Notes under the pieces: generated by a model | Told to the model about the DNA's origin: nothing | Databases searched by the model: none | Seen by the model: only the letters and a program-made list of their open reading frames with translations | NCBI GenBank assembly: GCA_021397845.1 | Contig: CM038053.1 | Location: 111,513,825-111,577,824, forward strand | Direction of reading: 5' to 3' | Source: Areca catechu | Taxonomy: Eukaryota > Streptophyta > Magnoliopsida > Arecales > Arecaceae | Length of the DNA: 64,000 nt | Made by a program: the position numbers and the translations under genes | Shown: positions 1 through 10,957 of the stretch, one piece after another | Numbering within the stretch: position 1 is the first letter of the stretch | Layout of the letters: each line of letters starts with the position of its first letter

Positions 1-2117
1 ATTATAGGACTCTTTGGAACACCTTCTAAACACTCTTTGTTTTAAGACAACCTCCTTTAGGATCCCATAGTCTTATGTCCTAAAACAAAGCCTTGTCCTA
101 ATAGAAAAGACATTGTTCTTAACAAGACAAGTCCTTCGTAAGAAAGGAAAGAGAGGGAGAGAGAAAAACTCAGATTGATAATACGGTAGAATCTATACTC
201 CTGTTTAGATGACTGAATGAATAATCATCTCATTTCACCGTACACCCTTTAAACAGTTGCTTAAGGGGCTTGAAACACATCCCAAAATCTCTTATCAGAT
301 ATGTTTCTTCATATCATATAAGACTCTTTAGGATTCAGGAGTCTTATCTGAGACATCTCTTCATGTCCAAATCAAACCTTCTCATGCCACATGGCATGTA
401 CCATCTCTAGAAGAGCCAAGAGGCATCTTCTCATTCCCAAAAGTTGGAGAAAACCAAAGAGATCTGAAAGCAAAAGGACTCTGCTTCAAACCGTGTGCTC
501 TCTCATGAAAAGTTGCAACCTTTCATGTGCGCCATTCATCCTTTCCTTCTTCACACCCATTCAAAAATCATTGACTAGTCAAACCCTTCATGAAAGGGCA
601 TGGAGATAAAGATAAAGATTAGAAGAAGTCCAATCAACAGAAAAAAACTCATCTGCAGAAGGACTCTTGGTCCTTTCTGCGTGCCAAATTAAGATTCGCT
701 TCTATTCACAATTCGGTCAACCTTTTTCCATGCCATATGCTACCTTTGACAAAGTGAAAGTATATATATATGGGTATCAAATGAAAGGGAATTAAATAAG
801 CTTTATGACCATATATAAATTTTTTCGATCAGAAAACTATAGACACTTCTAGGCCCTTTTGAATGCCAACATGTCATTTAGGTACCAAGAGTCCTATGCT
901 TAGGGACTCATCATAATTCCGAGATAAAACTCCAAAAAATATCAGATAAAATATGATAAATTTATCATACATATAACATAACCAATTTAGGTCATCCGTA
1001 AATGGTTATTCCATTAGCAAGCACCGGACCAAATCCAATTGGGTTTAGGAATTAGGTTAGCCTACACATGCTAGTGTGTCACCTAGCTAACCAATTAGGA
1101 TCCTATGACCCTAATAAATCTTGAATGACTTCGTGTCCCATTCTCTAGTTTGTGTGATCCATTGAGTTCTACATCTAGCCAGGAGTAGGTTTAGGTTTGA
1201 TCCTATTCGATCCAATCGAACCCGATTGACTAATTAGGTAAAACTAGCTCTCTAATTGATCCAATTCAAACCATCCATCGAATTGACTCATGAAACCATC
1301 CAATGGTTCATGAATACCTACAAGACAAGATTGATATCTAGCAATGTGGCAACCTACCCGAATATGAGGAATTTGGTGAAAATTATCAAAATACCCTTCA
1401 GTAGTAAGTTTACCGGTGCAATGCAATCTTTCGATCTCCCATTATCCCGATTAAGTGATAGGTATGGATAGATGTCAAACCCTAACACTTAATCATATTG
1501 AATCTCAACTCGTAGTGAGGACTCAGCTGATGACTGATTAGATTTCACTAATCTCATCCTGCTTTGATCAAAGCGCCTTAAGTCTCATCGAAGAGATTGC
1601 ATAGGATAAAATTCCTCTTACGTGGAATGTTCGATTCCTTGTTGGTCCACTCATATCCTCCATACACCTTCCACCATACCTAGAACACCCTGTATCTCAT
1701 AATGCATAACATGGTGCCTCAGGTCCTAAAGATCACATGCACAACTCCTACTCATGGATCTATCTTTTGACAAGTAAAGACTTCCATAAGATAGTCTCGG
1801 TATGGATCAGTTCAGTGTACTGAGACCCTGATGAGCACCCTTATCCTTGTATAGTGTCTCTACACAAGTGGTTGTGAGACCAACCACTCTTATATCTGAG
1901 CATGCATAGGATAAGCTAGTCTTCGGATTCATTGATCCCCGAATCAATGGTCCAATGACTAGGAACATTTTAGATTAGGGTTTATAGAAAATTAGGTATC
2001 ACTATTATGAACTTCATCAAAACCCTAATTCCATTGCTCTAATCTATGGTTTCATCATGATCATAAATAAGACCAACAGTATATGATGAAAAATAGATGC
2101 CTTTATAATAATTATGT
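1..2117 (-). mobile_element. C2 copia LTR fragment, copy 1
   Basis: This stretch matches 58497-60643 in the same orientation and, as reverse complement, 10958-12840. In the right-hand copy the same sequence lies directly downstream of a minus-strand copia pol, so this is read as LTR sequence transcribed on the minus strand. It is rich in short TAGGACTC/GAGTCCTA and AAGACAA motifs. It runs off the left edge of the window. Its right end (about 2117) is not a natural LTR end, because it jumps into the middle of a CH2 LTR. No coding content is seen. Confidence 0.8.
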
Positions 2118-2120
2118 TTT

Positions 2121-2694
2121 AATCTGGGGTGGCCTGGTAGCCAGGTAGCAGGAATATTCCCTGGTATCTTGCTTCTTAGGGGCTTGGGCTTGGCACCTGG
2201 GCTTGATTTCTTTGGGCTAGGATGCAGATGGACCTTTGGAATCATGGATGCCCTTATCTATGAATATACTTTGGCATCTGGAAGGGAATCTGGGCATCTG
2301 GAGGGCATCTACAACAAAATCAAGGTTTTCTGAATTTTCCTCCTGGGGTCTTCAAATCTTCAAGCTAGGTTGGACTTGGGCTATACTTTCATGTCTTCAA
2401 TCTAGTTGGACTTGGTCTTCACTTGTATGATATAGTCTTGAGTCTTCAATATGCTTGGACAGGACTCAAAAAAATAAAATTAGCTCAACATGAGCTGACT
2501 AGCATTGGACTGAACTAGCTCAACATGAGCTGACAAGTACAGAACAGAAATAACAACTCAAAATACTCAAATAACAACTAAAATAGACTCAAATGAGCTA
2601 AGCCCTTATTACAGATGGACTCATAAATTATTGATCAATTCACAGAGGATTGAAAAGCCTCTATCTTATTCTGGTGCCTCCGGTGTCCCTACCA
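2121..2694 (-). mobile_element. CH2 LTR, partial
   Basis: Identical in layout to 36162-36732, the inner part of the CH2 5' LTR read on the minus strand. It ends with the LTR terminus ..CTACCA and is followed by CACTT, the CH2 target duplication. The left part of the LTR is missing because the block begins here. It contains two copies of an AGCTCAACATGAGCTGAC motif. Confidence 0.85.
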
Positions 2695-3057
2695 CACTTA
2701 ATATATGTCTCTTATCTTCCATCAAATGGGTGCATAAGGTTCGGTGTTCCTAACGGGTCCCTTTTCTGAGTCAACCAAGTATGGATATAGTCTCCTAGGG
2801 TTATGCTCGGGATCATGGTATAAGGTCCTCCTAGGCTCCTGGCATGGGTGAGGTTGGGGCCTATTAAATTTTGGATCAGGGGTCCAATTTTAATGTCTAC
2901 GTTTCTCAAGTCCATGGGCTCGGTCTCTAAACTAGGCAAAACCCTCATTCATATCCTGACTCAATTTGGTCTTACTTTCGGTAAGAGTTCTATTCATGGC
3001 CTCTAAATCAGGTTGGATTTGACCGGGTTGGTAGGGTACTCCATTCCGGGTGGACAT
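2695..3057 (-). pseudogene. gag: CH1 gag N-terminal fragment, copy 1
   Basis: On the minus strand an ATG at 3055-3057 opens a gag-like N-terminus beginning MSTRNGVPYQPGQ. A stop about 40 codons in and then a frame change follow; downstream text in the shifted frame is Pro/Arg/Asp-rich (HDPEHNPRRLYPYLV). It stops at the CACTT site where CH2 inserted. The matching C-terminal part of this gag is at 30085-30492. This gives the N-terminal end of the nucleocapsid precursor; the coding frame is broken. Confidence 0.65.
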
Positions 3058-3943
3058 GATGATGCAAGCAAGCACACCAAATGAGACTCGACTAAAATGA
3101 CTACGGGCTAACTAGACCTAGAGCCCAAACTAGATGCCCAATCAGAGCGGCAAGCTAGCCTGTAGTAACTCGGGACTCAGCCAGGCAGGTGTAAGGGGAG
3201 TGTTAGGTCCCTAATTGCCAATCCTAGACACCAATCAGTGATTGGCCAGGTTGGCGGACCAGCACACAAGCCCTTCGGGATAGAATCCCTAAACCACATT
3301 CTAGACATTGAGTACAAAGTACACATAGAGTAACTAGACAAACAGACTCAACACTAGCCTAGACCCGACCAATTGGTGTCCCTAGCCCACTAGGGCAAAT
3401 TAGGTCTAATTAATTTTAAGATTAAAGGCTTAGGTTCGAATGCATGGGAGGTGGTTTGGGCTAAGGAGAGGGTCTCAATCCTCCCCTTATGTTGTAACTT
3501 CGGTGCCCTTAAGATAGATTCAATTTATGCACACTCAAATAAAAAATAGCTTGCAAAATATAAAAAGCAGAACAGCAGTAAAATTGATCTCAGAAAATCT
3601 ACAGAAATTAATAAATCATAAAAAATTTATGTAAATTACATTTATTATAGTGGTTCTAGTAAAACAAGAATTACTTAATTTGGGATTTTTTACAGGGAGA
3701 AAAAATTCGAATAACAGGATAGTTACTGGCAAAAAATAGAACGTGTGTCCCGTTTACAATCACTGCCTAGAAGTTATAACCCAGCGGAACCCCTACACAA
3801 CCTAGGAACTCCCGTGGAATGGGAGGAGGTGGCTTGCATCTCGCTTGTTCCTAGGACTGGATGGCCAGGGGAGTCTACTCCAGGCAGCAGCAAAAGTAAA
3901 AAGGAGCGAAAAAATAATCAAACAAGCAAGAACCCTGGACAGA
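3058..3943 (-). other. CH1 untranslated leader, copy 1
   Basis: Between the CH1 priming site and the gag ATG lie about 890 bases with no convincing ORF. On the minus strand this is the element's 5' leader. The same sequence is at 37096-37975. A related leader is found in CH2 (34366-35266), with shared text around the motif GGTCCCTAATTGCCAATCC. Confidence 0.7.
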
Positions 3944-3955
3944 GCTCTGATACCA
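3944..3955 (-). other. CH1 primer binding site, copy 1
   Basis: GCTCTGATACCA on the plus strand, which is TGGTATCAGAGC on the minus strand. It matches the 3' end of plant initiator Met-tRNA and sits four bases from the LTR terminus, as expected for a minus-strand element. Confidence 0.85.
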
Positions 3956-3959
3956 AAAT

Positions 3960-5720
3960 TGATGCATAACAAAAGAGATGATGCGATACAGAAGTAAATT
4001 AAGACTAATTCTTTTTTTTTATATATATTTTCAGAAGTTGGCTTTGACTCAAATGAAAGTTAAACTAAATTGAAAAAGAAATATATATAATTGAAAGCAC
4101 AATTCAAAGAAACTAGATTATCAAGTAGTTCAGAAGTAAAGGATCGCTGGGGGTTGAGAAACTCCCAGACCTAGGGTTTCGCTCTAAACTTTTAACAGGA
4201 AAGAACTAAAGAGAAGGGAAGGGTTATGTACCAGGCAGTGATCTTCATAGAGTTGGTGGAAGGACTCTCTCGAGCAGATTGTTGGATCCTCGGATTCGGA
4301 TATCTTCGAAATGGATCCTCCAATACTGGTCCTTTGGCAGAGTTGGCTTCTCCTGAACTCAGGATCTTGGAAAGAAGAAGAACAAGTTAAGGAACTAGAT
4401 ACTCAAAGAAAGGACTTACCAGATAAGAAGAACTTGAAAATTGATGTTGCTGAAATCCTAATTCTCCTGGATGCTGATCTGACTTCCTTTAGGATTTGCT
4501 CTGTATTCGAAGTAGCCGATCTAGACCTGGATGTTGGTGGTCGGCCTCTACTTGGAAGAGAGGGGCTGTGAGATAATGAGGTAGATTAGGGTTTGGATGA
4601 TTGGTGGAATGAAGAAGATGATGGCGACTAGGGTTTGGAATTGAAGTGGCTAACTTAGGGTTTTGGTAGGGTTTTGGGGTTGGAGATCTCACACCTCCTC
4701 AAGGTTCCTAGGGATCCCGGATTTACTCCCTCACGGAGCTCAACACCTGAATACAAGTGCGGAAGAGAGAAAACACAAGTTGCTCACACAGAAATTGATT
4801 TCATTCATCATTAAATTCAAGAGTTACATAGAGTTGAATATATAGACATAACAAAGAAATAAAATTTTATACATTTTTCATGTGGGACTAATAGGACTAA
4901 CCCACACTTTAGGCATCAAATTCTCTTCCCAAGACTCCTTCCATGAGTGGGCAGCCCAAAAACTCCAAGAAAACATGAAAATCAGCTCCAAATGGAAGGT
5001 TTTGGGGGTGTCTCCTAGTATCTCTCCATGAATCAAGGATTTTTCCTTCATGGTTTGGCTCATTTGGACACCTCCTAGTCTTGCTCCACAAGTTTAGGCT
5101 TCTTCCTTTCATGGCTTTGACACTTTTGGAAACTTTGGGAACCTCCTTTAATTCCTCCCCAAGACATGCTCTCTCCCTTTTATAACTTGGAATTTTTATG
5201 GAACATTGTGGGGCACCTCCTTGATCCTCTCTTCAAGAAAAATTCTTGCCATCCTGGCTTGTGTTTATCTAGAAAGAAATTGGCTCCTCCTTGGATTAAG
5301 GTATCTTGATGGATTTCTCTCCCAAGTGGTGCCAGAAAAAAAAGGAACTTACTTCTTGTAGTGTAGGGACCAAAGACACTGGATAGAGATGTGGCACCTC
5401 CTAGACTCTGGCTAGTGGCTGGGAGTGTGGCGCCCACTTGCTTGGGCTTAGGAGAAAAAAATGTGGCACCCTGGACCTTGACTTGACTGAAAAAAAAGTG
5501 ACACCAACCTGGAGAAGACCTAGACCACTACTAGGACTTGTACTGAGTCAACATGACTCAACAAAATTTAAATTGCTGGGAAATACAGACTCAAGACTAA
5601 AATTGAGTTGACCAAGTCAACCCTTATTACAAAACCAGAAAACCCTAATTCTTCGGGCAAGGTCAATCAGAGATCCAGATGGAACCCTGAAGTCTTCTTC
5701 TAAGTATGGTGCCCGCACCA
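3960..5720 (-). mobile_element. CH1 5' LTR, copy 1
   Basis: A 1.76 kb LTR that starts TGATGCAT and ends GCCCGCACCA on the plus strand, so TGGTGCGGGC...ATGCATCA on the minus strand. It is flanked by the priming site on one side and on the other by GACAT, the target duplication in the S1 RNase H gene. It matches 37992-39748 closely and 26363-28121 less closely. ORFs within it are chance frames. Confidence 0.9.
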
Positions 5721-5874
5721 GACATCATTTTATTCATGATCATGTTTTAAACAATGTTGTGGAACATGAATCTATACCTACTGAAGACCTACTAGCGGAT
5801 ATTTTCACTAAACCATTAAATCAAGATAGATTTGAAAAATTAGAGGAGAATTAGGGTTATGTGAACCATTTTAA
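5721..5874 (+). pseudogene. pol: S1 pol C-terminal end, copy 1
   Basis: Reading from the target-site remnant, the plus strand gives HHFIHDHV, then IPTEDLLADIFTKPL, the usual C-terminal tail of copia RNase H/pol. It continues the sequence interrupted at 26357 (..TKHIEI). One base lost in the A-run near 5837 puts the terminal residues out of frame; in copy 2 the same tail reads through to ..GLCEPF and a TAA stop. Confidence 0.85.
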
Positions 5875-6209
5875 ACCTATCTGACCTAAATTTTGAAAAT
5901 TAAGAAAAAATTATCTAGAAATTTCAAACTTCTCTTTAGAGCATAGGGAAACCTAGTTTAGACTCTAGAAACCCTTGAAACTGAATTTGACCCATTTTGG
6001 ATTTTAGAATAGATTTTTGCTTGAGCCGACTCGAGTTCTCAGAGCTCTATGCGAGCCGACTCGCAGGTCGGGCCGAAGCTTTTTAAGTAGGGTTTCCTAG
6101 TTATTTATTCATTGTATTTTCTAGATTTTAGCCATTTTATCTTTGCTGCCTCCTCACCACATACTAGAAAACTCTCCAAAAACCTTCTCAAACCTTTAAT
6201 CCTTAGAGA
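5875..6209 (+). other. S1 spacer between pol and extra ORF
   Basis: Noncoding stretch between the pol stop and the ATG at 6210. It carries two copies of the near-palindrome GAGCCGACTC (6023-6032 and 6053-6062), the same motif that is repeated in the S1 LTR, with a GAGCTC between them. No other structure is evident. Confidence 0.6.
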
Positions 6210-7850
6210 ATGGCGCCTCGCAAGGGGATGGCAAAGAAAGGAACAAGAGTTGTTCGGACCATGGCTGTGGAAAGGAGGAGCAAGAGGCGATTGGATACCT
6301 CGATCCATAAGAGGAAAAGTCGATTGAGCCAGAGGAAGTTGTTCCAGCACCCCAACAAATCATTCCAATGGGAAATCGACAAGTGTCACCCAGTAGGTGC
6401 ATCGATTTCGATTTTCTAGATCAAGAATAGTTAAATATTGGTATGTGGCTTGAAAGACAGGGTTGGAAGGATTTTTGTAAATTAAATGTTCCAACTTACC
6501 CAATTTGGTTAGACAATTCTTTGAAAACATGTCACTAGGAGCTTTTCATTTGGAAGGAACTGTGAAAGGGAAATTCAAAGAAATAAGTGAGCAAAAACAT
6601 TCAAATTTGTTGAATATACCAAAGAAGGGGAATGCTATTTTGTTATGAAGGAAAGAGTGAAGACTCTTAGACTCATCTTGGGAAGATCTAATATGAAGGG
6701 CATTATGCATGTAAGTGCAAATCAGCTCTCATTGGAAATGAGGCTATTGCACAACATCATTAGCCAGATTTTCTTACCTAGGACAGGCAGATTCGATTGG
6801 ATTAGCGAGAGAGATCTTATATTCATGAGGTGACTGATTGAGGGGGAGCCCCTCAACCTTCCATTTATTATGATTTCTCAAATGAGAGAGGCTGTATGTA
6901 GGGCTCGAGCCTGTTTGCCCTATGGGATGGTGTTTACTTTGTTGTTCTAGAATGCTGATATTGATCTCACAAGAGAGGATTGTCGTTTGTTGCTGCACAC
7001 CGACTGGTACACTATGAAATCCTTGACTAGAATGGGATTTATTAAAGTTGATGGAAACTGGATCAGAAAGACTTCAGGGGTTCCTGTAACACATTCAGAG
7101 GACTCAGATGATGACATACAGGTGCACAGGGACATGGTGAGTAGACTGAGTGACAGACTGATGAGCTGGACCATCCGAGCCAGCTCCTGCTTCACCACAT
7201 TCATCAGTCAGGACTCCTACTGTTGCTATAATTGATACTGATGATAGACTCCATAGAGTTTTAGAGGAGATTTCTTGTCTCAAGACTGACATTGATAGGA
7301 GGATTACTTCTCTATAGTCCAAGATGCAACAGGGCTTTCATGATATTATGACTATATTGAGACAGCTATCTGCGGCCATCCAGCATGCACCTTCTACTTC
7401 CACAGCGACTGGAACAGGGACTGGCATAGTGACTAACATGGGCACTGAGACTGGTACTAGACACATGCTGAGCAGGGATAGGAGACACATTGCACTGATG
7501 CACCGATCACGCCACACCTGCTGTTGGTGAGCCTCAGGATAGTATGGAGGCTACTGGATCTACTGATGTTGGAGTGACTCCTGCTACTCATGCTTTCATC
7601 CACCAGCACTTTGATCCTATCTCTTGATCGATATTCTGCCAGACCTACACCCATCTTTATTTCATCTGAATAAAAAACTAAACCTAAACCTAAATCTAAA
7701 GTAACTAGGACTTCTACACCTACTAGGACTAGGATTAGGGATCTCCGCCCTTGGTTCCCCAAGTTTAAACCTCCAGGTATTCTAGAGGTTGGTTCCTCCT
7801 CTGATGAGGAAGAACCTGATAGTGATCCTAGCACTCTTTCTGATGGTTAG
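6210..7850 (+). pseudogene. Sirevirus-type extra ORF (putative plant transposon protein domain), copy 1
   Basis: Starts MAPRKGMAKKGTRVV, a basic N-terminus, and continues into WLERQGWKDFCKLNVPTYP, then HTDWYTMKSLTRMGF, and ends ..TLSDG before TAG. This layout after copia pol resembles the third ORF of Sireviruses and the plant domain Pfam labels 'putative plant transposon protein'; that naming is from memory. I see no signal peptide or membrane segment, so I do not call it an envelope. There are in-frame stops (near 6428 and 6950) and frameshifts. Copy 2 at 40235-40915 is less damaged in the central part but lacks the 3' half. The function of this protein is unknown. Confidence 0.65.
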
Positions 7851-8663
7851 GTTTTTATCTTTTTGAGACTTGATGTTCTTATATTTTGGTTATGTGATAC
7901 TATTTTGTTGTGCCGTGGCACATTTGTAAAGTATCACATATGCTATGTATTGGCTTATTTCTCATATATATACTTCACTTGTTATGAATGAATTAATGTT
8001 ATGATTGAATCAATATCCATATCTCATTTGTTATGAACATATGTTGTGAATGATTATCCATTTCTCATACACCTTTTGTTGATGACAAAAAGGGGGAGAA
8101 TGGGAACTGTGTGTGGCATGAAAAAGCTGTTGATTCTTGAAAATTTCTTGGAAATATTTCTTGGAAATCTATGCTATATTGGTTCATGAAAAGGCTATTG
8201 ATTGTTGATTCATGAAAATTTCTTGGAAATCTATATTGATTCATGAAAATTGCTCGAAAATTGCTTACAAAAGCTATATGGATAATTGAATGTTATGAAA
8301 CTTTGATGAAATGAATAGTTGATTCATAGAAAGTTGATGAAACTTAAGTTTACTTCAAAAGTTTGAAAATTCTATAAGTTTCAATACGCTTTGTGTAGTT
8401 AATATCCTTGATACATCATGTATCGATACATCATGTAACGATACATCATGTTATGATACTTATGATATTCATGTCTTGATACACTTGATATACATAATAA
8501 TTTGTATTTAGTTATATACATTCGATACATTATGGCACATTGCATTGATACAATGATACCTAACCTATATGATGCGCATAGACTTGAAATTACTGAAATT
8601 GTAAAGTGCTTTCAATTTTTTTAATCATGCCCAGTGTTTTATCATCATCAAAAAGGGGGAGAT
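7851..8663 (+). other. S1 3' noncoding region with two polypurine tracts
   Basis: AT-rich noncoding stretch after the extra ORF. It holds two near-identical polypurine tracts, AAAAAGGGGGAGA at about 8087-8100 and 8650-8662, each preceded by GATGACA or CATCATCA. The second is directly followed by the LTR start TGTTGAC. Multiple tracts of this sequence are a known hallmark of Sireviruses. Also present are clusters of GATACATCATG and TTGAAAATTTCTTGG repeats (8120-8470). Confidence 0.8.
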
Positions 8664-8724
8664 TGTTGACCCTGGAATGATTTTGATGATCAAAAATATT
8701 GCAGCATGTATTTGATACTAACTC
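8664..8724 (+). mobile_element. S1 3' LTR remnant (first ~60 bp)
   Basis: Begins TGTTGACCCTGGAATGAT directly after the polypurine tract and matches the S1 5' LTR start at 15364 for about 60 bases. It then ends at ..ACTAACTC where a C2b LTR begins. The rest of the 3' LTR is not in this copy. Confidence 0.8.
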
Positions 8725-10957
8725 TGAAATGGATATGCCCTACAAGCCAATCTATGTTGTATCTCCCAACCATTGTAATTGACAATTTTCTGATAAAGGC
8801 ATTATTTTTCATCATGTGCTGTGTTTATATTATATGATGAACCCCATAGATTAGGGCTATGATTTTAGGGTTATGATGAGATCATACCAGTGAGACCTAA
8901 AATCTTAAAACCTTAATCTAAAATATTCCTAGTCAAAGGAACCCTAAGTAGGGGATCAGGATTTTTCGATAAGACTAGCACATCCATGTATGCTGGAGAG
9001 GGTGACTGCTCTCACAGTCACTTGTGTATGACACTAATATTAGGATGTGGGTGCTCATTGGAGAATGAGTTCACTGATATGATCCAACTTGAGAACATCT
9101 AATGGAGTCTTAGCTACATGTTAATAGAAGGTTCTCATAATGGGAGTGGTACAAGTAATCCTTTGACCTGAGATTGCCATAAGTACCTTATATATATGAA
9201 CCCATGCTTTGGTTCAATCCTAATCATGACATTGAGTCATGCACAGGATTGATACTGGGAATGGTGAATGGATATGAAGGTAATGAGTAGGTCAACAAGG
9301 AATCGATCACTCTTGGTAAGAGGAGATTGCATCCAGCTAGTTAACCATCGGATGATGATTCAGGGAATCTTTGATCAAAGTAAAGATATTAGAGATGGTT
9401 TCTAATATCAAGATAATTGAATCATCAATATAAGATTGAGCTAGAAATAAATATAATATTGGATTTGACATATATCCATATCCATAGTTATATTTGGGTG
9501 CAGGTTGATCGAAAGATTTAATTGTATGGTAACTCTCTACTGAAGGGTAATTTTGGTATTTCACCAGAATTTCAATATCTTCCGGGTATACATGACATGT
9601 TGCTAGACGTCAATCTTGTCTTGTGGGTTGATCAAATTCAAAGATCACTTATTAGGAAGAGTCCTAATTGATCAAATCGGGTAAGCCCGGTTTGACCTAA
9701 ATCGATTAGAAAGAGTTCTAATCAAATTAGGTCAACTTGCATTCGAACCCACTGCTGGCTAGATGTGGAACCCAATGGGTCACACACTTAAGAGGATTGA
9801 TCAAGAGTTTAATTTGTAATTAAATCATCTTTGTAGGATAACACTCTAGCAGGTGTTGCAAAACCTAGCTTCTATTCGAATTGGATTTGAATTAGGGTTC
9901 CGGATTGGTTCAATTTGGGTTCTAATTGGACCTATTAGACCCTAATTATGAAAATAGGGATTATGGGAACCTTATTGGCTAGCCATGTAACTAGGCTAGC
10001 CTCTCAACCGCCCCCTTGCATTTTCATGCCAAATGCTAAGAGTCCATGCGCTTATGGACTCTTAGCGCGCCATTTGGAAGAGTCTATGGCGCATGGACTC
10101 TTGGCGCACCCCACTTATTCTCCGATGAATTAATATGGGGCGGCCTCCTTTTAATAGTTAGCACACCACTTGTCCCCCCTTGGATGGGAACCCACGGCTG
10201 GAAGTTTTTTAAGAAAGACAAAAGGCGCTGACTCTTCCCGGTTGCGCGAAACAACGTCTCTTCGGAGACCGAAACATCGCAATTCCTTTCTTCTGGAATT
10301 TCATGACTTTTCTTTTAGGAAAAGCCATGAGTTTTAATCTGGAAGGGCGTGTGAGAAAGAGGGAAGGGGGCGTGAGAAATAGGGAAGGGGTGTGAGACAA
10401 AATGGAATGGTGTTTACGGAGAGTTGTGTTCTTTTGAGAAGACATCTCTTTGTAATCTATTAAGGAATAGATGTCTCGGGTGTTTGACTAATGTACGATA
10501 GAGGTTTTTATTTTCTTTTCTTTCTAGGAGACTGATTCCTCCTTAGCTTGTTTAGGATACAGAGAGTTTCCCTTTTACAGAGTTCTCTTCTCTGTTAAAA
10601 CTCAAGTCCAAAACAAGAGATAGGAAGAATCTCTCGATCGGTAAAAGAAAAGAATTACAACTCTGTTTCTATTTCCTTTTACTTTAAAACATTAGTGTCT
10701 TAAATCCATCTCCTCTTCAAGACAAGAGTTTTATTCTTATGACAAGGTCTTAAGAAAGGGAGAGGAAGAAGAAAGAAAGGAAGTAAAGAAGTCCCTACCG
10801 TGGAGTTTTTAAAGCCATAGTCCTCTTGAATTTAGGATAAGATTCAAGTGAAGGAATTTTGAAGAAGCTAGCCTCTTGATTAATCTCTTTGGATCACCAT
10901 GGAGGGTGGACATTTGTAGCTGGTGAAATCAAGGGCCATTCAACACCAGTTTTGGCG
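8725..10957 (+). mobile_element. C2b LTR (diverged relative of C2)
   Basis: Begins TGAAATGGATATGCCC and aligns along much of its length with the C2 LTR (for example around 8800, 9600 and 9750), but with many substitutions and unique inserts, so it is a separate family member. It is inserted about 60 bp into the S1 3' LTR. It contains a perfect 13-bp stem-loop at 10035-10066. Its 3' end is uncertain because the sequence jumps at about 10957 into the inside of a C2 LTR. No coding region is seen. Confidence 0.7.

Larger units (their letters stand above)
2121..6894. repeat. Block B copy 1 (direct duplicate of 36162-40915)
   Basis: The whole block aligns in the same orientation with 36162-40915, with mainly single-base indels between them. 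It starts inside a CH2 LTR, crosses the CACTT target site, CH1 gag start, CH1 leader and CH1 LTR, and ends inside the S1 extra ORF. Neither end is an element boundary, so it was copied as a chromosomal segment (or by the assembly), not by transposition. Copy 1 continues correctly into the rest of the S1 ORF; copy 2 does not. Confidence 0.9.

Noticed and set aside
3944..3955. Recurring TGGTATCAGAGC taken as part of tRNA genes
   Set aside because: Only 12 bases, always placed next to an LTR end; these are primer binding sites, not tRNA genes.
4663..4845. Short frames inside CH1 LTR (e.g. with SSRFLGIPDLLPHG)
   Set aside because: They lie wholly in LTR sequence, differ between copies and have no homologous protein pattern.
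6210..7850. Extra S1 ORF as a viral envelope gene
   Set aside because: No signal peptide, membrane segment or Cys pattern; its domain resembles the plant-transposon type instead.
8390..8520. GATACATCATG repeats as a regulatory array
   Set aside because: Few, irregular and AT-rich; seen only in the S1 3' noncoding region with no second copy to compare.
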